Below, one piece after another: positions 33,767 to 44,154 of a stretch of DNA of 64,000 nucleotides; positions within the stretch are counted from its first letter, which is position 1; the number at the start of each line of letters is the position of its first letter. A model generated the notes under the pieces. The model had not been told where the DNA came from. It was given only the letters and a program-made list of their open reading frames with translations, and did not search any database. Source of the stretch: Bidens hawaiensis (lineage: Eukaryota; Streptophyta; Magnoliopsida; Asterales; Asteraceae); assembly GCA_021521415.1 (NCBI GenBank), contig JAIQDT010009166.1, forward strand, positions 1 through 64,000. Direction: 5' to 3'. The position numbers and the translations under genes were made by a program.

Positions 33767-34698
33767 GAAAAAGATAATAAAAATATATTCTTGTGATAAA
33801 ATCATGAAGAACATGGTGAAAGAAAGGATGTCTCTTGAAAAGAGACATCCTACAAGTTGTTGAAGACAATTGAAGAGACTAAGGCTACACTTGCCAAAGA
33901 AAAAAACAAAAACCGTCGACTCATGTAAACTCATGTTGATTGAACCAGACACTGAGTTTAAGGCAAAGGCTGTTGATTATCTGAAACAACAGTCTGCATG
34001 CTACGACTCAGTGTGTGGGACTCTGGTCGACACCGTAACTATGGTGTCAACCAACATGAGGTTTAAGGAGCTGGGGTCGGAGATTGTGGACAAGGCGGAG
34101 TGATGGTTATGTTAGCCTCTCTCTTCTTGGTTTTTTTGTGATGTATTGAAATGGTACTTTTTGTATGGCATCTTTTGATAAATGGTAATTATGCATTATC
34201 TTAAAATTCTTTCTTAACATGTTTTATGGATCATCTAATGGTTGTATCTTTCTTTGTTGAAAACGCTTGTGATACGCTTATCTAGATCGTAAACAACACT
34301 TTGTTAAATCTAAAAATAAAACAAAAAAAACCTTTTAAATGATTAGGTTAAAATATGTTATATATTTGTTCAAACAAGTCTATTTCGCTTGTAACACACC
34401 TATATACAAAAATATATATAAATATTCTAATACGCTACTAACACGCTTATGTACAAAATCAGTTATTGAATCAAGTTTAAATCCCCTTTAATTTAAATTA
34501 AAAACTATGTCACATGTCATTAATCTATTGGTTCTTAATTAAAAGTGAGGCAAAAGCTCCAAATTGGCTCCAAATTAGTTCAAATGTTAAAGAACTCAAT
34601 TATTTCGAAATCAAATTACACTCCAAATTTTTTAATAAAATTTCCACAACACAAATCAAAATCCATGCACTCATACCTTTAAATAAAAACAGTCGAAG
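33767..34698. other. CACTA flank without a recognised gene
   Basis: Mostly AT-rich. It includes ACGCTT-type motif pairs at 34266 and 34432. A frame at 33870-34103 (77 codons, with L-I-E-P-D-T-E-F-K-A-K-A-V-D-Y-L-K-Q-Q) is compositionally protein-like, and a coiled-coil-like stretch precedes it in another frame. I do not recognise it; it could be a captured gene fragment or part of the transposon. The segment 34500-34698 looks like an untranslated leader. Confidence 0.4.
33870..34103 (+). pseudogene. Unidentified 77-codon coding fragment
   Basis: Reads with a balanced, hydrophilic composition and ends K-E-L-G-S-E-I-V-D-K-A-E. Bases 33843-33940 in a neighbouring frame give E-T-S-Y-K-L-L-K-T-I-E-E-T-K, which also looks like coding sequence. 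Together they suggest an exon remnant with a frameshift. No family is recognised. Confidence 0.3.
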
Positions 34699-35068
34699 AT
34701 GAAGCTTACGGATGAAGCAATCGATGAAGAAAATGATTTATACTCCGATGACGACGCTCAATCACACGACACTGGAGGCTATTCCAGCGAAAAACCCAAC
34801 GACGACGATATAGCGACGGATGCTGTCGAACCTATCAACAATTGGAGGCTATCGAACCCATCAACAGTTTGGCTACTTCGAAAAAACCTACAAGGGGGTT
34901 GACGAGGTTTGCTAAGCTACGTATCGATTATGCAAACTCTGGTGGTGTCAGACTGGTAGTGGAGTTTGATAATCTGGGTAAGTTCACTGGCTAAACAAGA
35001 TCAAAGTTCGCAAGTCTTTTAGGGGATGTTGTCAGGGAAATAGTTCGCTTGAAACATGTAAGTTGGAG
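34699..35068 (+). pseudogene. CACTA (En/Spm) transposase-like gene, 5' part
   Basis: Starts at ATG 34699 with an acidic N-terminus. A near-duplication of about 27 bp around 34830-34875 shifts the frame; the second frame gives K-K-P-T-R-G-L-T-R-F-A-K-L, V-E-F-D-N-L-G-K-F-T-G, a stop at 34993-34995, then K-F-A-S-L-L-G-D-V-V-R-E-I-V and H-V-S-W. This pattern is that of the plant En/Spm protein with the Transposase_24 domain. The exon is cut at 35068 by copia C3 and continues at 54079-54081 and 54622. The gene probably encoded a DNA-binding accessory transposition protein. Confidence 0.75.
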
Positions 35069-35880
35069 TGTTGAGTCAAAGATTTGACCTAAGAGAAGTA
35101 TATGGAAGATTGAAATCTTCTCAACCTCCTCAGAATTCGCCATGTATGGAACCGGGTACACCTTAGACTTCCAAGCAAGGTTTTACTTAGCCGGGCATGA
35201 TATTTTGTCCATCTAGCAAGGTTATCTTCTAGAATTCTTCTTTAGTGGATATCCGGGCAGGGTTTGCCAATTAGTGTATAACCGAGCAAGGTTCACTAAT
35301 TAGTACATACCCGGGCAAGGATCACTTTATCAAGCAAGTTTGTTCTTCATAGCCGAGTAAGGTTTACTTCAGAGTAGGCTCTTAGCTGACCAAGCTCATG
35401 AAGCCAAGTGATTGGAAGATCGGGCAAGGTATTCATTAATAAGACTAGTGGTCTAAGTAAGCTTGATGTGTAATGAAATATCTCAAGTATCATCAGGCAG
35501 GATTCAACTCAAGCAAGGTATAATGCTACCGAGCACACTTTGCTAAAAAGTTATTTCCTAGTAAAAGGTTGAAGGGACCATTGAAGAACAAGGTTGCTCG
35601 TAAGAGTTTGTCAGGAAAAGTCTGATAAAGTCAAGAAGATTGAAGTCTACTCTTTAAGTGAAGTCTACCCGGAAACCGAAAACAGTTCTCGGGCACACCT
35701 CTATGTTACCAAGTACTGAAGGAAGGCAGAGCACACAACCTACTCGGAAAAGTAATACTACTACAAGGCCTACCCGGAAGACTTATTTTACACTTAGAAT
35801 CGTTTTGAATATGTAATTTGAATATATTTTAGTATTTAGGCTTTCTAGAAGGAATGACAACTGTAATCGGGGACCTGACA
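35069..35880 (+). repeat. 5' LTR of C3 (812 bp)
   Basis: Starts TGTTGAGTC and ends GGGGACCTGACA. U3 holds about a dozen degenerate repeats of CCGGGCAAGGTT (35150-35540). Compared with the right LTR it lacks about 360 bp just before the end, which in the right LTR contains the TATA box and R-U5. This LTR therefore probably has no promoter now. Confidence 0.82.
35150..35540 (+). repeat. U3 array of CCGGGCAAGGTT-like repeats
   Basis: Roughly twelve imperfect copies spaced 20-70 bp, for example near 35208, 35245, 35273, 35301, 35344, 35420 and 35512. Two or three copies recur in the C1 fragment near 18990-19060. A regulatory role is inference from position in U3. Confidence 0.65.
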
Positions 35881-35882
35881 AG

Positions 35883-35894
35883 TGGTATCAGATC
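35883..35894 (+). other. Primer-binding site of C3, one mismatch
   Basis: TGGTATCAGATC, two bases after the LTR. It differs by one base from the initiator Met complement. Confidence 0.85.
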
Positions 35895-36180
35895 TTGTTG
35901 TTGCTATATTAGTAAGAAATTTGTTGCTGATTAAAGAAGAACAATGACGTAAGCAAAGCACTGTTTCATTGAAGAGTGACGTCAGCTGCTCTGTTTTTCT
36001 TCATTTCTGTCCAGATCTACAACTTTCCGGTGTTTTATTTTCCTTATTTCACTTAAATTTGAATTTTTCTTTCAAATCTTGTTCTAATCGCACCAGATTC
36101 ATCAAATCTGAAACACCGGTTATCAGATCTGAATTCTTTTAAAGTCTGTTTTTTGAAATAACTGATTTTGATTTTCAAAT

Positions 36181-39100
36181 ATGTCTGGTTATGAAGAACA
36201 AGAAGTGTCTACAAATATGATTCCTAGACTTTATGGACAGGAAAACTTCACAAATGGAAGGTCTTATTTGAGGCAGCTGTTTGTTATAATCATGTTGATA
36301 TGTGGAACTCGATTAAGAATGGTCCACAAGACACCACTGAGGGTGCAAATCCAATTGCAACTGCAGCTGTGTGTGAAAGACTGAGAAAGGTGGATGACAG
36401 GGCCTTAGCAATGATAAAGCTAGGACTGTCTCGGGAAATACTGACCAAGGTTGCACATCATCCTACTGCAAAGGAAATGTATGATGCAATTCTTGAGATG
36501 TTTGAAGGAAACACTGGGTTGAAGAACATCAAAAAGCAAAGGCTCAAGCAACAGTTGGAAAGGTTTAAGTATAAGGATGGAGAGAGTTTGAAGTCAATTT
36601 TAGAAAGATTTCTAGCAATTGTGAATGAGCTGAGAGCCACTAACTATGTCATGACTGATTTTGACCTGAATACCAAGCTATTCAACTCAATGCCCAAGGA
36701 ATGGTACACCGCCTGAAATTTCATCCTCCAAAAGCACAACTTCAATGACTTGAAAATGGATGATGTAGTGTGCTTCCTTCAAGTTGCAGAGATCGAAATG
36801 ATTAAAAATGAGACGATTAAGGAGGAGAAGCCCTGTTTCCAGGTCACCAATGCCCTTATTGCACCAATGGGTAACTTGTCAACCAAAAACCAACAACAGA
36901 TACCCATAATAGAAGAACCAGTTGAGCATGGTGTTGATACACCAAAATCATTTGTTGGTGGTAGTACAAGTCACCATGGTAACCAGCAAAGGTTCAATGA
37001 CCAATTGATTGATGATACTGATTCTGCCTCTAGGGCAAGTGGACAATTACCTTACACTGGTGGTGCAAATGACCAAGGAAGTGAAAAATAGGCTTTGTTC
37101 TCCATGTTTATAGAATCATACAATGCTTTTGTAGAAAAGAATCTGATTCATACCAGTGTCATCCAGGAAGACCTTGAGCAGATAGATGCTGACGATTTGG
37201 AGGACAAGGATTTGAAATGGCAAACCGCCATGTTGGCTCTTAGAAGCAAAATGCTATACAACAGGACTGGTAGATCACTTCTATCAGGGCCTAATGAAAG
37301 AATTGGGTTTGATAAGTCAAAAGCCATTTGCTATAAGTGCCAACAGCCTGGTCATTTTTCCAGAGAATGTAACATGCCAAGATACTTACAGATGAACCAA
37401 TTCCCAAACCAACCACCAGCAGCATCTTTATCAACAGAACCAGCAGAGAAACAATCCCAACGATAACAACTTCAACAACTATAATCCCAACTTAAACAAT
37501 TTTCAGCCACAAATGAACAATCATCATCAAGGAGTGCCACAAAATCAAGGTTTTCAAAGAAACAACAACCAAAACCTTCAAACTGTTCCAACCAACAATG
37601 TCCCAACCAACCAAAATCAACCCAGGAATCAAGGAAACGTGGCTGTAACTACACAGCATGAGGGTAATTTTTACTGGAGCCATCATGAAGAAGATATTCC
37701 TGATGAGATCAAGAAATCAAATGTCGCATTCATGGCCTTGATTGAGAAAGAAGCTGGATCATCATCTCAGGTACACTCTACTCCTACTGTTGATATAAAT
37801 GAAATTATCAATGATTTAAAAGCAAAAGTAGGCAAGCTGGAAAGTGAGTGTTTTAGGAAACAAAGTATTATCAATGGGTATGAGGCTAGTGAGCTGATCA
37901 ATGAAGAAAAAATGAAAAGTTTATATGATGACCGTGTAAGCAGTTATAGAGCTCAGAAAAGGTATACCACTGAGATAGATGGATTGAAGAAAATGATTGT
38001 TGAAGAAAAGGTGCAAAACACAAAACTGTAGGTTGAAAATGAATTCCTGAAGAACTTGGTCTCCACAGGAAACATTTGTGATATTCTAAACCTAGTAAAA
38101 GAGGAAGATAAATACAAGGCAGTGCCACCACCATTAAACAACAACTTTATGCCAAAAGTTGATAAAGATAAAAGAGATGCATATCTACAACAATTCAAAG
38201 GAGTTTGTTGATTTGTACAAGAATGTTGAGGTGAATGAAAAAGGAGAATTTGTGGAAAAGGAACAAGTAAAAGAAGACAAGTCAATTGGAGTTCATGTCT
38301 CTGAAGGTGACTTTGATTCTATATATCTTAATCGAGATAATTTAAGTGATTTGAGTGATCAAATCACTGATGAAGAAATTAAAGCTGCTGAAAGAGGAAG
38401 AAGATACAAGAAACCAGATTCAGTTGAAAAACTGCCACAACTTCCACCAGTGACACCCAAGATGAAGAAAATGAATGAAAGACTTAGAAGAGAACATGTA
38501 TCCTTTGATATATGTGAGAGAAAGAAGGTAAGCTACAATGTAGTCAAGCCACCAAGTATGGATGAATTGGAGAGGATAAGTAAAAACAAAAAGAAAAGAG
38601 AAACTGAAGAAGTTAATGTTGAGAACTTTATTCTAGTTTACCCTGTTTTCTCTAGTCATGAAGTGTTTCACATTGGGGAAGTTGAAACCATGGAAGAATA
38701 TGAAAAGAGGCAGTCAAGACATAGAGAAATTCAAGATGAAGAACCATTAAACATGTAGAAAATTGTATTTGTAAAAAGCAAGATTGGAAGACAAGACATC
38801 AAGATTGAGGAATTTGTTCCTTTCTCAACAGATTTTGATTTTCTAAAACCTCGTAAGACACTTGAGTCAAAACACCTAGACCAAGTGAAAGGGTCATAAA
38901 AGGAAGTGATCATGAAAAATACAAGGGAAAATTTTGGTGTAAGAAATGTGATGAGTATAGCCACCACACAGATTCTTGTAATGAGAGACTCAAATTCAAG
39001 CCTTTTCATGTCCCAGATGAGACAATGTATGGACAAGACTTTGTTATGTACAAAAAAAAGTATGATGCATACCTAGGAAACGGAAAGGTTTGTGAGAAAG

Positions 39101-39396
39101 GGACATTAAACGAAAAATGTTTGAAACCATCAGTAGAGACCAAGAGAGAGAAAAAGACTGATGAAAAGATCATGAAACATGTGGCTGAACAAGCAAAAAG
39201 GAGAAGATATCCAAAGAAGCTTGAGAAAGCTGTCAAGAAGAACTTTCAGCAATTGAGAATCATTCCTAAAAGAGATACACAATCAGTCAATCTGATAGCT
39301 CTCAAGGAACACCAGATAGTGAAAAGACAAAAAATCAAAGGTATCTTTCCTAAAAAGAAACAACTGAACTTACTGGTGATGAGAAGTTTTAATTGA
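36181..39396 (+). pseudogene. Gag of C3, multiply broken
   Basis: Starts M-S-G-Y-E-E-Q at 36181, shifts frame before 36300, then gives a UBN2-type Gag core (36300-36716; M-P-K-E-W-Y) with stops at 36714-36716, 37089-37091 and 37464-37466. A CCHC knuckle (C-Y-K-C-Q-Q-P-G-H-F-S-R-E-C) is at 37330-37371. Asn/Gln-rich and coiled-coil segments follow (37513-38031, 38159-38758), then a second C-x2-C-x4-H-x4-C motif near 38940-38985 and a basic tail to 39396. The architecture, with a long Gag, coiled coil and two knuckles, parallels C2, so C3 is likely SIRE-related. At least three frame changes are present. Confidence 0.8.
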
Positions 39397-39755
39397 GACA
39401 CGGTTATGAACCTCAAGGATTCCTTTAGAAGCCTAAGGTTGAGGCTAAGGTGGATAAGTTGCAGATGTAAGATATTACTTAGAAAAGAAGGACTATATGG
39501 TACAAGACTACGATACTACACCAAAAGAATGCCATAGCTCAACCTCATTTTTTAAAACTCCAAGAGAGTGTGGATATTAAACTGATAATTAAGACAATAT
39601 TGAAGTCACTCATGAAGATCCGGAACCAACAACACTCACTTCCCATGCTACCACTAAAATTCAAATTGATGAGTTGCATGCTGAAATAGCTTGCACTTCA
39701 TCATTCAACTAATCAAACTTTTTCTTTTGTGCAGGAACAGTCCACACCTCTAAAT
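39397..39755 (+). other. Degenerate gag-pol junction of C3
   Basis: No continuous frame; short fragments in all three frames with many stops. It connects the basic Gag tail with the protease motif at about 39768 and is probably mutated coding sequence. Confidence 0.45.
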
Positions 39756-41085
39756 AAAATATGGTACATGGATAGTGGATGTTCTAGACATGACTTGTGA
39801 TAGGAGGTCACTTGTTAATTATGAAGAAAAGTTTGATGGTCCTGTGGCATTTGGGAGTGATGAAAATGGTGGAAAGATAGTTGGGAAAGGAATTTTAACA
39901 AATGGAAAGGTTTCATTTGATAATGTGTTTAATGTTGAAGGTCTACAGTATAATCTGCTAAGCATATCAAAAATGTGTGATAAGGGTTACAAAGTTGGGT
40001 TTGATGACTCACATTGTTTCATCCAAAAACCTGAGTTTGTAATCTCACCTGAAATGATTATGATGATGGCCCCAAGAAATGGCAACCTATATGAGTTGAA
40101 TATGAAAGAAGCTGTTTCAAGGGGAGGTGCATGTTTTGTTTCCAAAGCCACTGAAAATGAGTCAAAATTGTGGTATAGGAAATTGTGTCATGTAAATCTG
40201 AAGAACATGAACAGACTTGTCAAAGGTGAGCATGTAATTGGCTTACCTACAAGAGTGTCAAACTGGAAGATCATTGTAGTTCATGCCAGAAAGGCAAGCA
40301 GCACAAATCCTCTCATAAGACAAAACTCATCAATTCAATGATCAAGTACTTGAACTACTTCACATGGATCTCTTTGGTCCTGTGAGTGTGCCAAGTATAG
40401 GAAAGAAACGATATTGTTTAGTGATCATTGATGATTATTCAATATATACTTGGGTTTATTTCCTAAGTACAAAGGATGAGACTACAGAGTTGATAAGGGC
40501 TATGTGACAATGATGGAGAACAAACTGAGTAAGAAGGTTAAAATGATGAGAAGTGACAATGGTACAGAGTTCAAAAATGGAGTTATGGAAGAATTTTGTG
40601 CAGGAAAGGGAATACTTCAACAATTCTCAGCTCCTAGAACTCCTGAACAAAATGGTGTTGTAGAAAGAAGAAATAGAATACTTATTGAAGCATCAAGAAC
40701 CATGTTAGCATATGCAAATCTACCAGTTACATTTTAGGCTGAAGCCATAAATACTGCCTACCATGTTCAGAATAGGGTACTAGTCAACAAAAGGAATAAC
40801 AAGACACCATATGAATTATTCTTTAACAGAAAGCCTTATATCAAGTTTTTCAAGCCATTTGGATGTAAATGTTTTCTTTTAAACACTAGGGATTATTTGA
40901 ACAAGTTTCCAACAAAATCCTTGGTCTGTTTCTTTGTTGGATATTCTACACACTCAAAAGCATACAGAGTATATGTGCAAGACCATTTGAGTTTTATTGA
41001 ATCATCTGACATCATCTTTAATGAGAATCAGTTCAACACAGTTGATGGTGCAGCATGGCTGTTTGATCATGAGAAATTGATAAGG
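39756..41085 (+). pseudogene. Protease-integrase of C3, interrupted by G2
   Basis: Protease motif M-D-S-G-C-S-R-H is at 39768-39791, followed by a frame change. The GAG-pre-integrase region and HHCC site (39800-40330) lead to M-D-L-F-G-P, S-D-N-G-T-E-F (40552-40572) and P-E-Q-N-G-V-V-E-R (40642-40668), so all three catalytic acidic positions are visible. Stops at 40339, 40505 and 40735 and frame changes near 40300 and 40500 break it. The frame ends at G2 (41085/41086) and resumes at 53517 as S-F-K-I-Y-P-E-D-S-D-D for some 25 codons. Confidence 0.85.
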
Positions 41086-44000
41086 TGTCACACCCCGACT
41101 AGGTAGTTGCGGAAGCGTAATACGGAAATGTAACAGATAACACTGGTATCAACAACATTGTTTATAAAGAAATTCATAAACTAATTTACATCATATTACA
41201 TTGGTAGGTACTATGTTTACAAACAAGATGAGAATCACATAACCGGTTTACGAGCTTTTATTTAATATTATGTATCTGCATCTATTCACAGCTATTCAAC
41301 TCTTCTTCTAACACCAAGCACGTAAGCAAATCATTCCACTTTTGCTTTACCTGAAAAGCATGTTAAAACGGGTCAACTACGTCTAGTTGGTGAGTTTCAA
41401 GTTTCACGAGTGTCAATGAAATCAGTACACGAGTTCGTAAAGTTTACAGTATGTATGTATATATGTATGTGTATGATGTATTATACTAAGCCACAAGTGA
41501 AACCGAAACGAGCTAAAACACATGGCCTCCACTGCCCATGCACTCCCGTTGGCATTTAACAGCCACCTTGCCCCAAGTATGTACTATGTCTAACACCACA
41601 TAGCAGTATGTAAAAATATAATGACAATGTGCAACTGGGTTTACATATGTTCCGGCATACCCCTCCGGCTCTGTCAGTTGGGTTTGTCAAACCGATAGTA
41701 CTATCCACACGTCACCGGCACGAAGTTAATCACTTGTGTTTGTGGGGACTTGTCAAGTGTTAGTGCTTAGATAATCCACATCATCACACGTTTTCAAGTA
41801 TATAAGTATATGTAAACATGTTTTTCACCCCAAAAGTTCGTAAAACAGTTTAGAAAGTGGGGGTCGTGAAACTCACCTTATCGTAGTTCGCACGGAAATT
41901 ATGTATCAATAAGTCGGATGCCTCGTTTATAGCCTGATTCCTATAAACGGTATCGTATCGTTAATACTAGTACAGTGTTCAAGCTAAGTCGGGTTGTATA
42001 GATAATCTGGGTATAGCTGTTAGGCCCAGAACATGACCATAGTCTTAGATTGTGACGTTGTATACTATGAAATGTTTAAAATTGGATTTGGCTCAGTTTC
42101 ACCGTTTCCCGAGCCTAGCCCAATTGATTGTTTATACGCTTCGGGATTAGGTAAGATCACATAAACTTAAGTAAATATATTGATTGATAAAATGATTTGA
42201 TTTATGAAAGAATTTTAAGGTTTCGGTGTCTGGTTTGATCGCAGGGTTCGTTTCCGTTTTCACACGGGTTTGATTATACAAAACGCGCACAATCCACCCG
42301 AATTGTCCGGAATTTTCGTAAAAAGTTCGTTTTTATCAATATCATTCAAAAATATGATATTTGACCACTTTTGACATTTTGACATACCAGTCAGTCCGTT
42401 AAACACAAAACTGCCGGTTTCGTTAAAACAATTATAATTTAAATCTTTGATTAATCATAACTAAATATGCTTATATATAAATTATGTAAATTTTTGTAAA
42501 AATACATTAAGACATGGAGAATTTTATAAAAATATTTTCAGAAATTTTATGATTAATTATTTATTTATAAAAATTCATTTAATAGGTTATAATCGTGTAA
42601 TAAATGGCCCGTTTATATCAAACGACCTCCGAAAAATCCGATAATTTTTACAAATGGCCTCAATGTTATTACATAGCCCCTGAAAAATTTCCAGAACCTA
42701 ACTCTTTTGACAAAATGCCTTTTTGTGCGTTTTTCGGCTGTTGAAATTCGGTTAAACCATGATTGCACAAACCATACTTAGGCATTTCCAATGATTCCCA
42801 AACTTTACCAGTGATCTTACCATCACATATTAAACTCCAAAACCAAGTTTCATAATTTTTCAACATGTTTAGCTATTTTTTCCCAAATAAACGCTCATAA
42901 ACGGAAATAAATTCACCAAATATTCTCCGTTTATCGAAAAATTACCAAATTTGAACAGGGACTCATTTATATGATCCCTAATGTTCCTGCAAGTTTTCAC
43001 AAGCTAACAACAAGCACGTCACAACCTAATACTAAACAGCCCCTAAACGAGTGTTACGGGTTTACCTTGTCGGTTTTCGATGAATTTTGCTAGCTTAAAC
43101 GACTCTCCGGGTCTTGGGTTGCAAACTCAGTATATCTACATATCATATTACATCAAACCAAGCATAAATCATCCATGTAACAGCCTTGATAATTAGGGTT
43201 TCGGTTTTGGGTTCAAACCGAACTTTCTAACCGTAAAAACGTTGTATTCATGTTCTAATCCGCGTTTTTGACCAAAAAAGTATATGTTCCTGGTTTGTAA
43301 ACATGTTTAACATCAAAACATGGTTTTACATGATTTTTAGGGTTTTTGGATGGTTAAACATGTTTAATACTAATCAAGGATTAATTTTTCATGGTTAAAC
43401 TATGTTAATCATGGTTAAAACTCAAAGAAAATCACTAATTACCTTAGGTTTTTGATGTAACTTTTGAAAGTTTCTGGAGTTCTACTTTGCAGCTGCTTGG
43501 ACTTCAAATTTTATGAGTTAGAATGAATAATAAAGCTTAATGAGTAAGTTATATAAAAAAAATGTGAGGTATGGTGGGCTGTCCGATCGGAACCAAGGAA
43601 TGGCCCATAATGGGCTGTTTTGGCCATTAATTCTGATTATACAAGCCCAAACATGAAAATCCCACTTCAAATTTAGTTCGGGTTCGGTTTTTCGCAAGAA
43701 AATTAATTCGGGTGTGAGAAATAGCGCAAAAACGAGTGTTTTTCAGCTTATTTTTGTAAAACAAGAAAAACGTACTGACTCGTTGTAAAATTCCAAAATA
43801 TTTTCACGGATTGCTTAGAACATGTCATATAAGTGTTTTATAAATCTTTTTCGGCTTAACGGATGCTACAATGCTTGTTTTGATATTAACGATTGCGTTT
43901 AAGCTTATAGCGTATCGATAAACGAAACCTTTTTCGTTTAAAGAGTTTTAAACGTACTGGGGACTAAATATCAATATGTTAGCCTCTATAAAATATATAT

Positions 44001-44143
44001 AACTCGTATATGACCCCTCAGTATGTATACGGGTCATAATTAGTATCGGTCGGTTACTCGTTTAAGCACTACGAATTAACCGATTTATCGTTTACTTGTT
44101 ACGTAATGAATATAGTGTACCTCGTTTTGTCGCGAATGTCACA
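41086..44143 (-). repeat. 3' LTR of G2 (3058 bp)
   Basis: Plus-strand TGTCACACCCCGACTAGG...GCGAATGTCACA. No ORF that I would keep. A minus-strand TATATAA is at 43549-43555. Near 43310-43430 the phrase CATGGTTAAAC or its variants recurs several times. Confidence 0.96.
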
Positions 44144-44144
44144 T

Positions 44145-44153
44145 TCTCCCCCC
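44145..44153 (-). other. Polypurine tract of G2
   Basis: Minus-strand CGGGGGGAG next to the 3' LTR, equivalent in position to that of G1. Confidence 0.85.
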
Positions 44154-44154
44154 G

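Noticed and set aside
35030..35036. TGTCAGG as the start of the C3 left LTR, pairing with terminal CCTGACA
   Set aside because: CACTA coding sequence (V-V-R-E-I-V, H-V-S-W) continues through it, and the TGGAG duplication places the LTR start at 35069.
42669..42866. 65-codon minus-strand frame, repeated at 52038-52232
   Set aside because: Both lie at the same place in the two G2 LTRs, so identity is due to LTR duplication; no other support for a gene.
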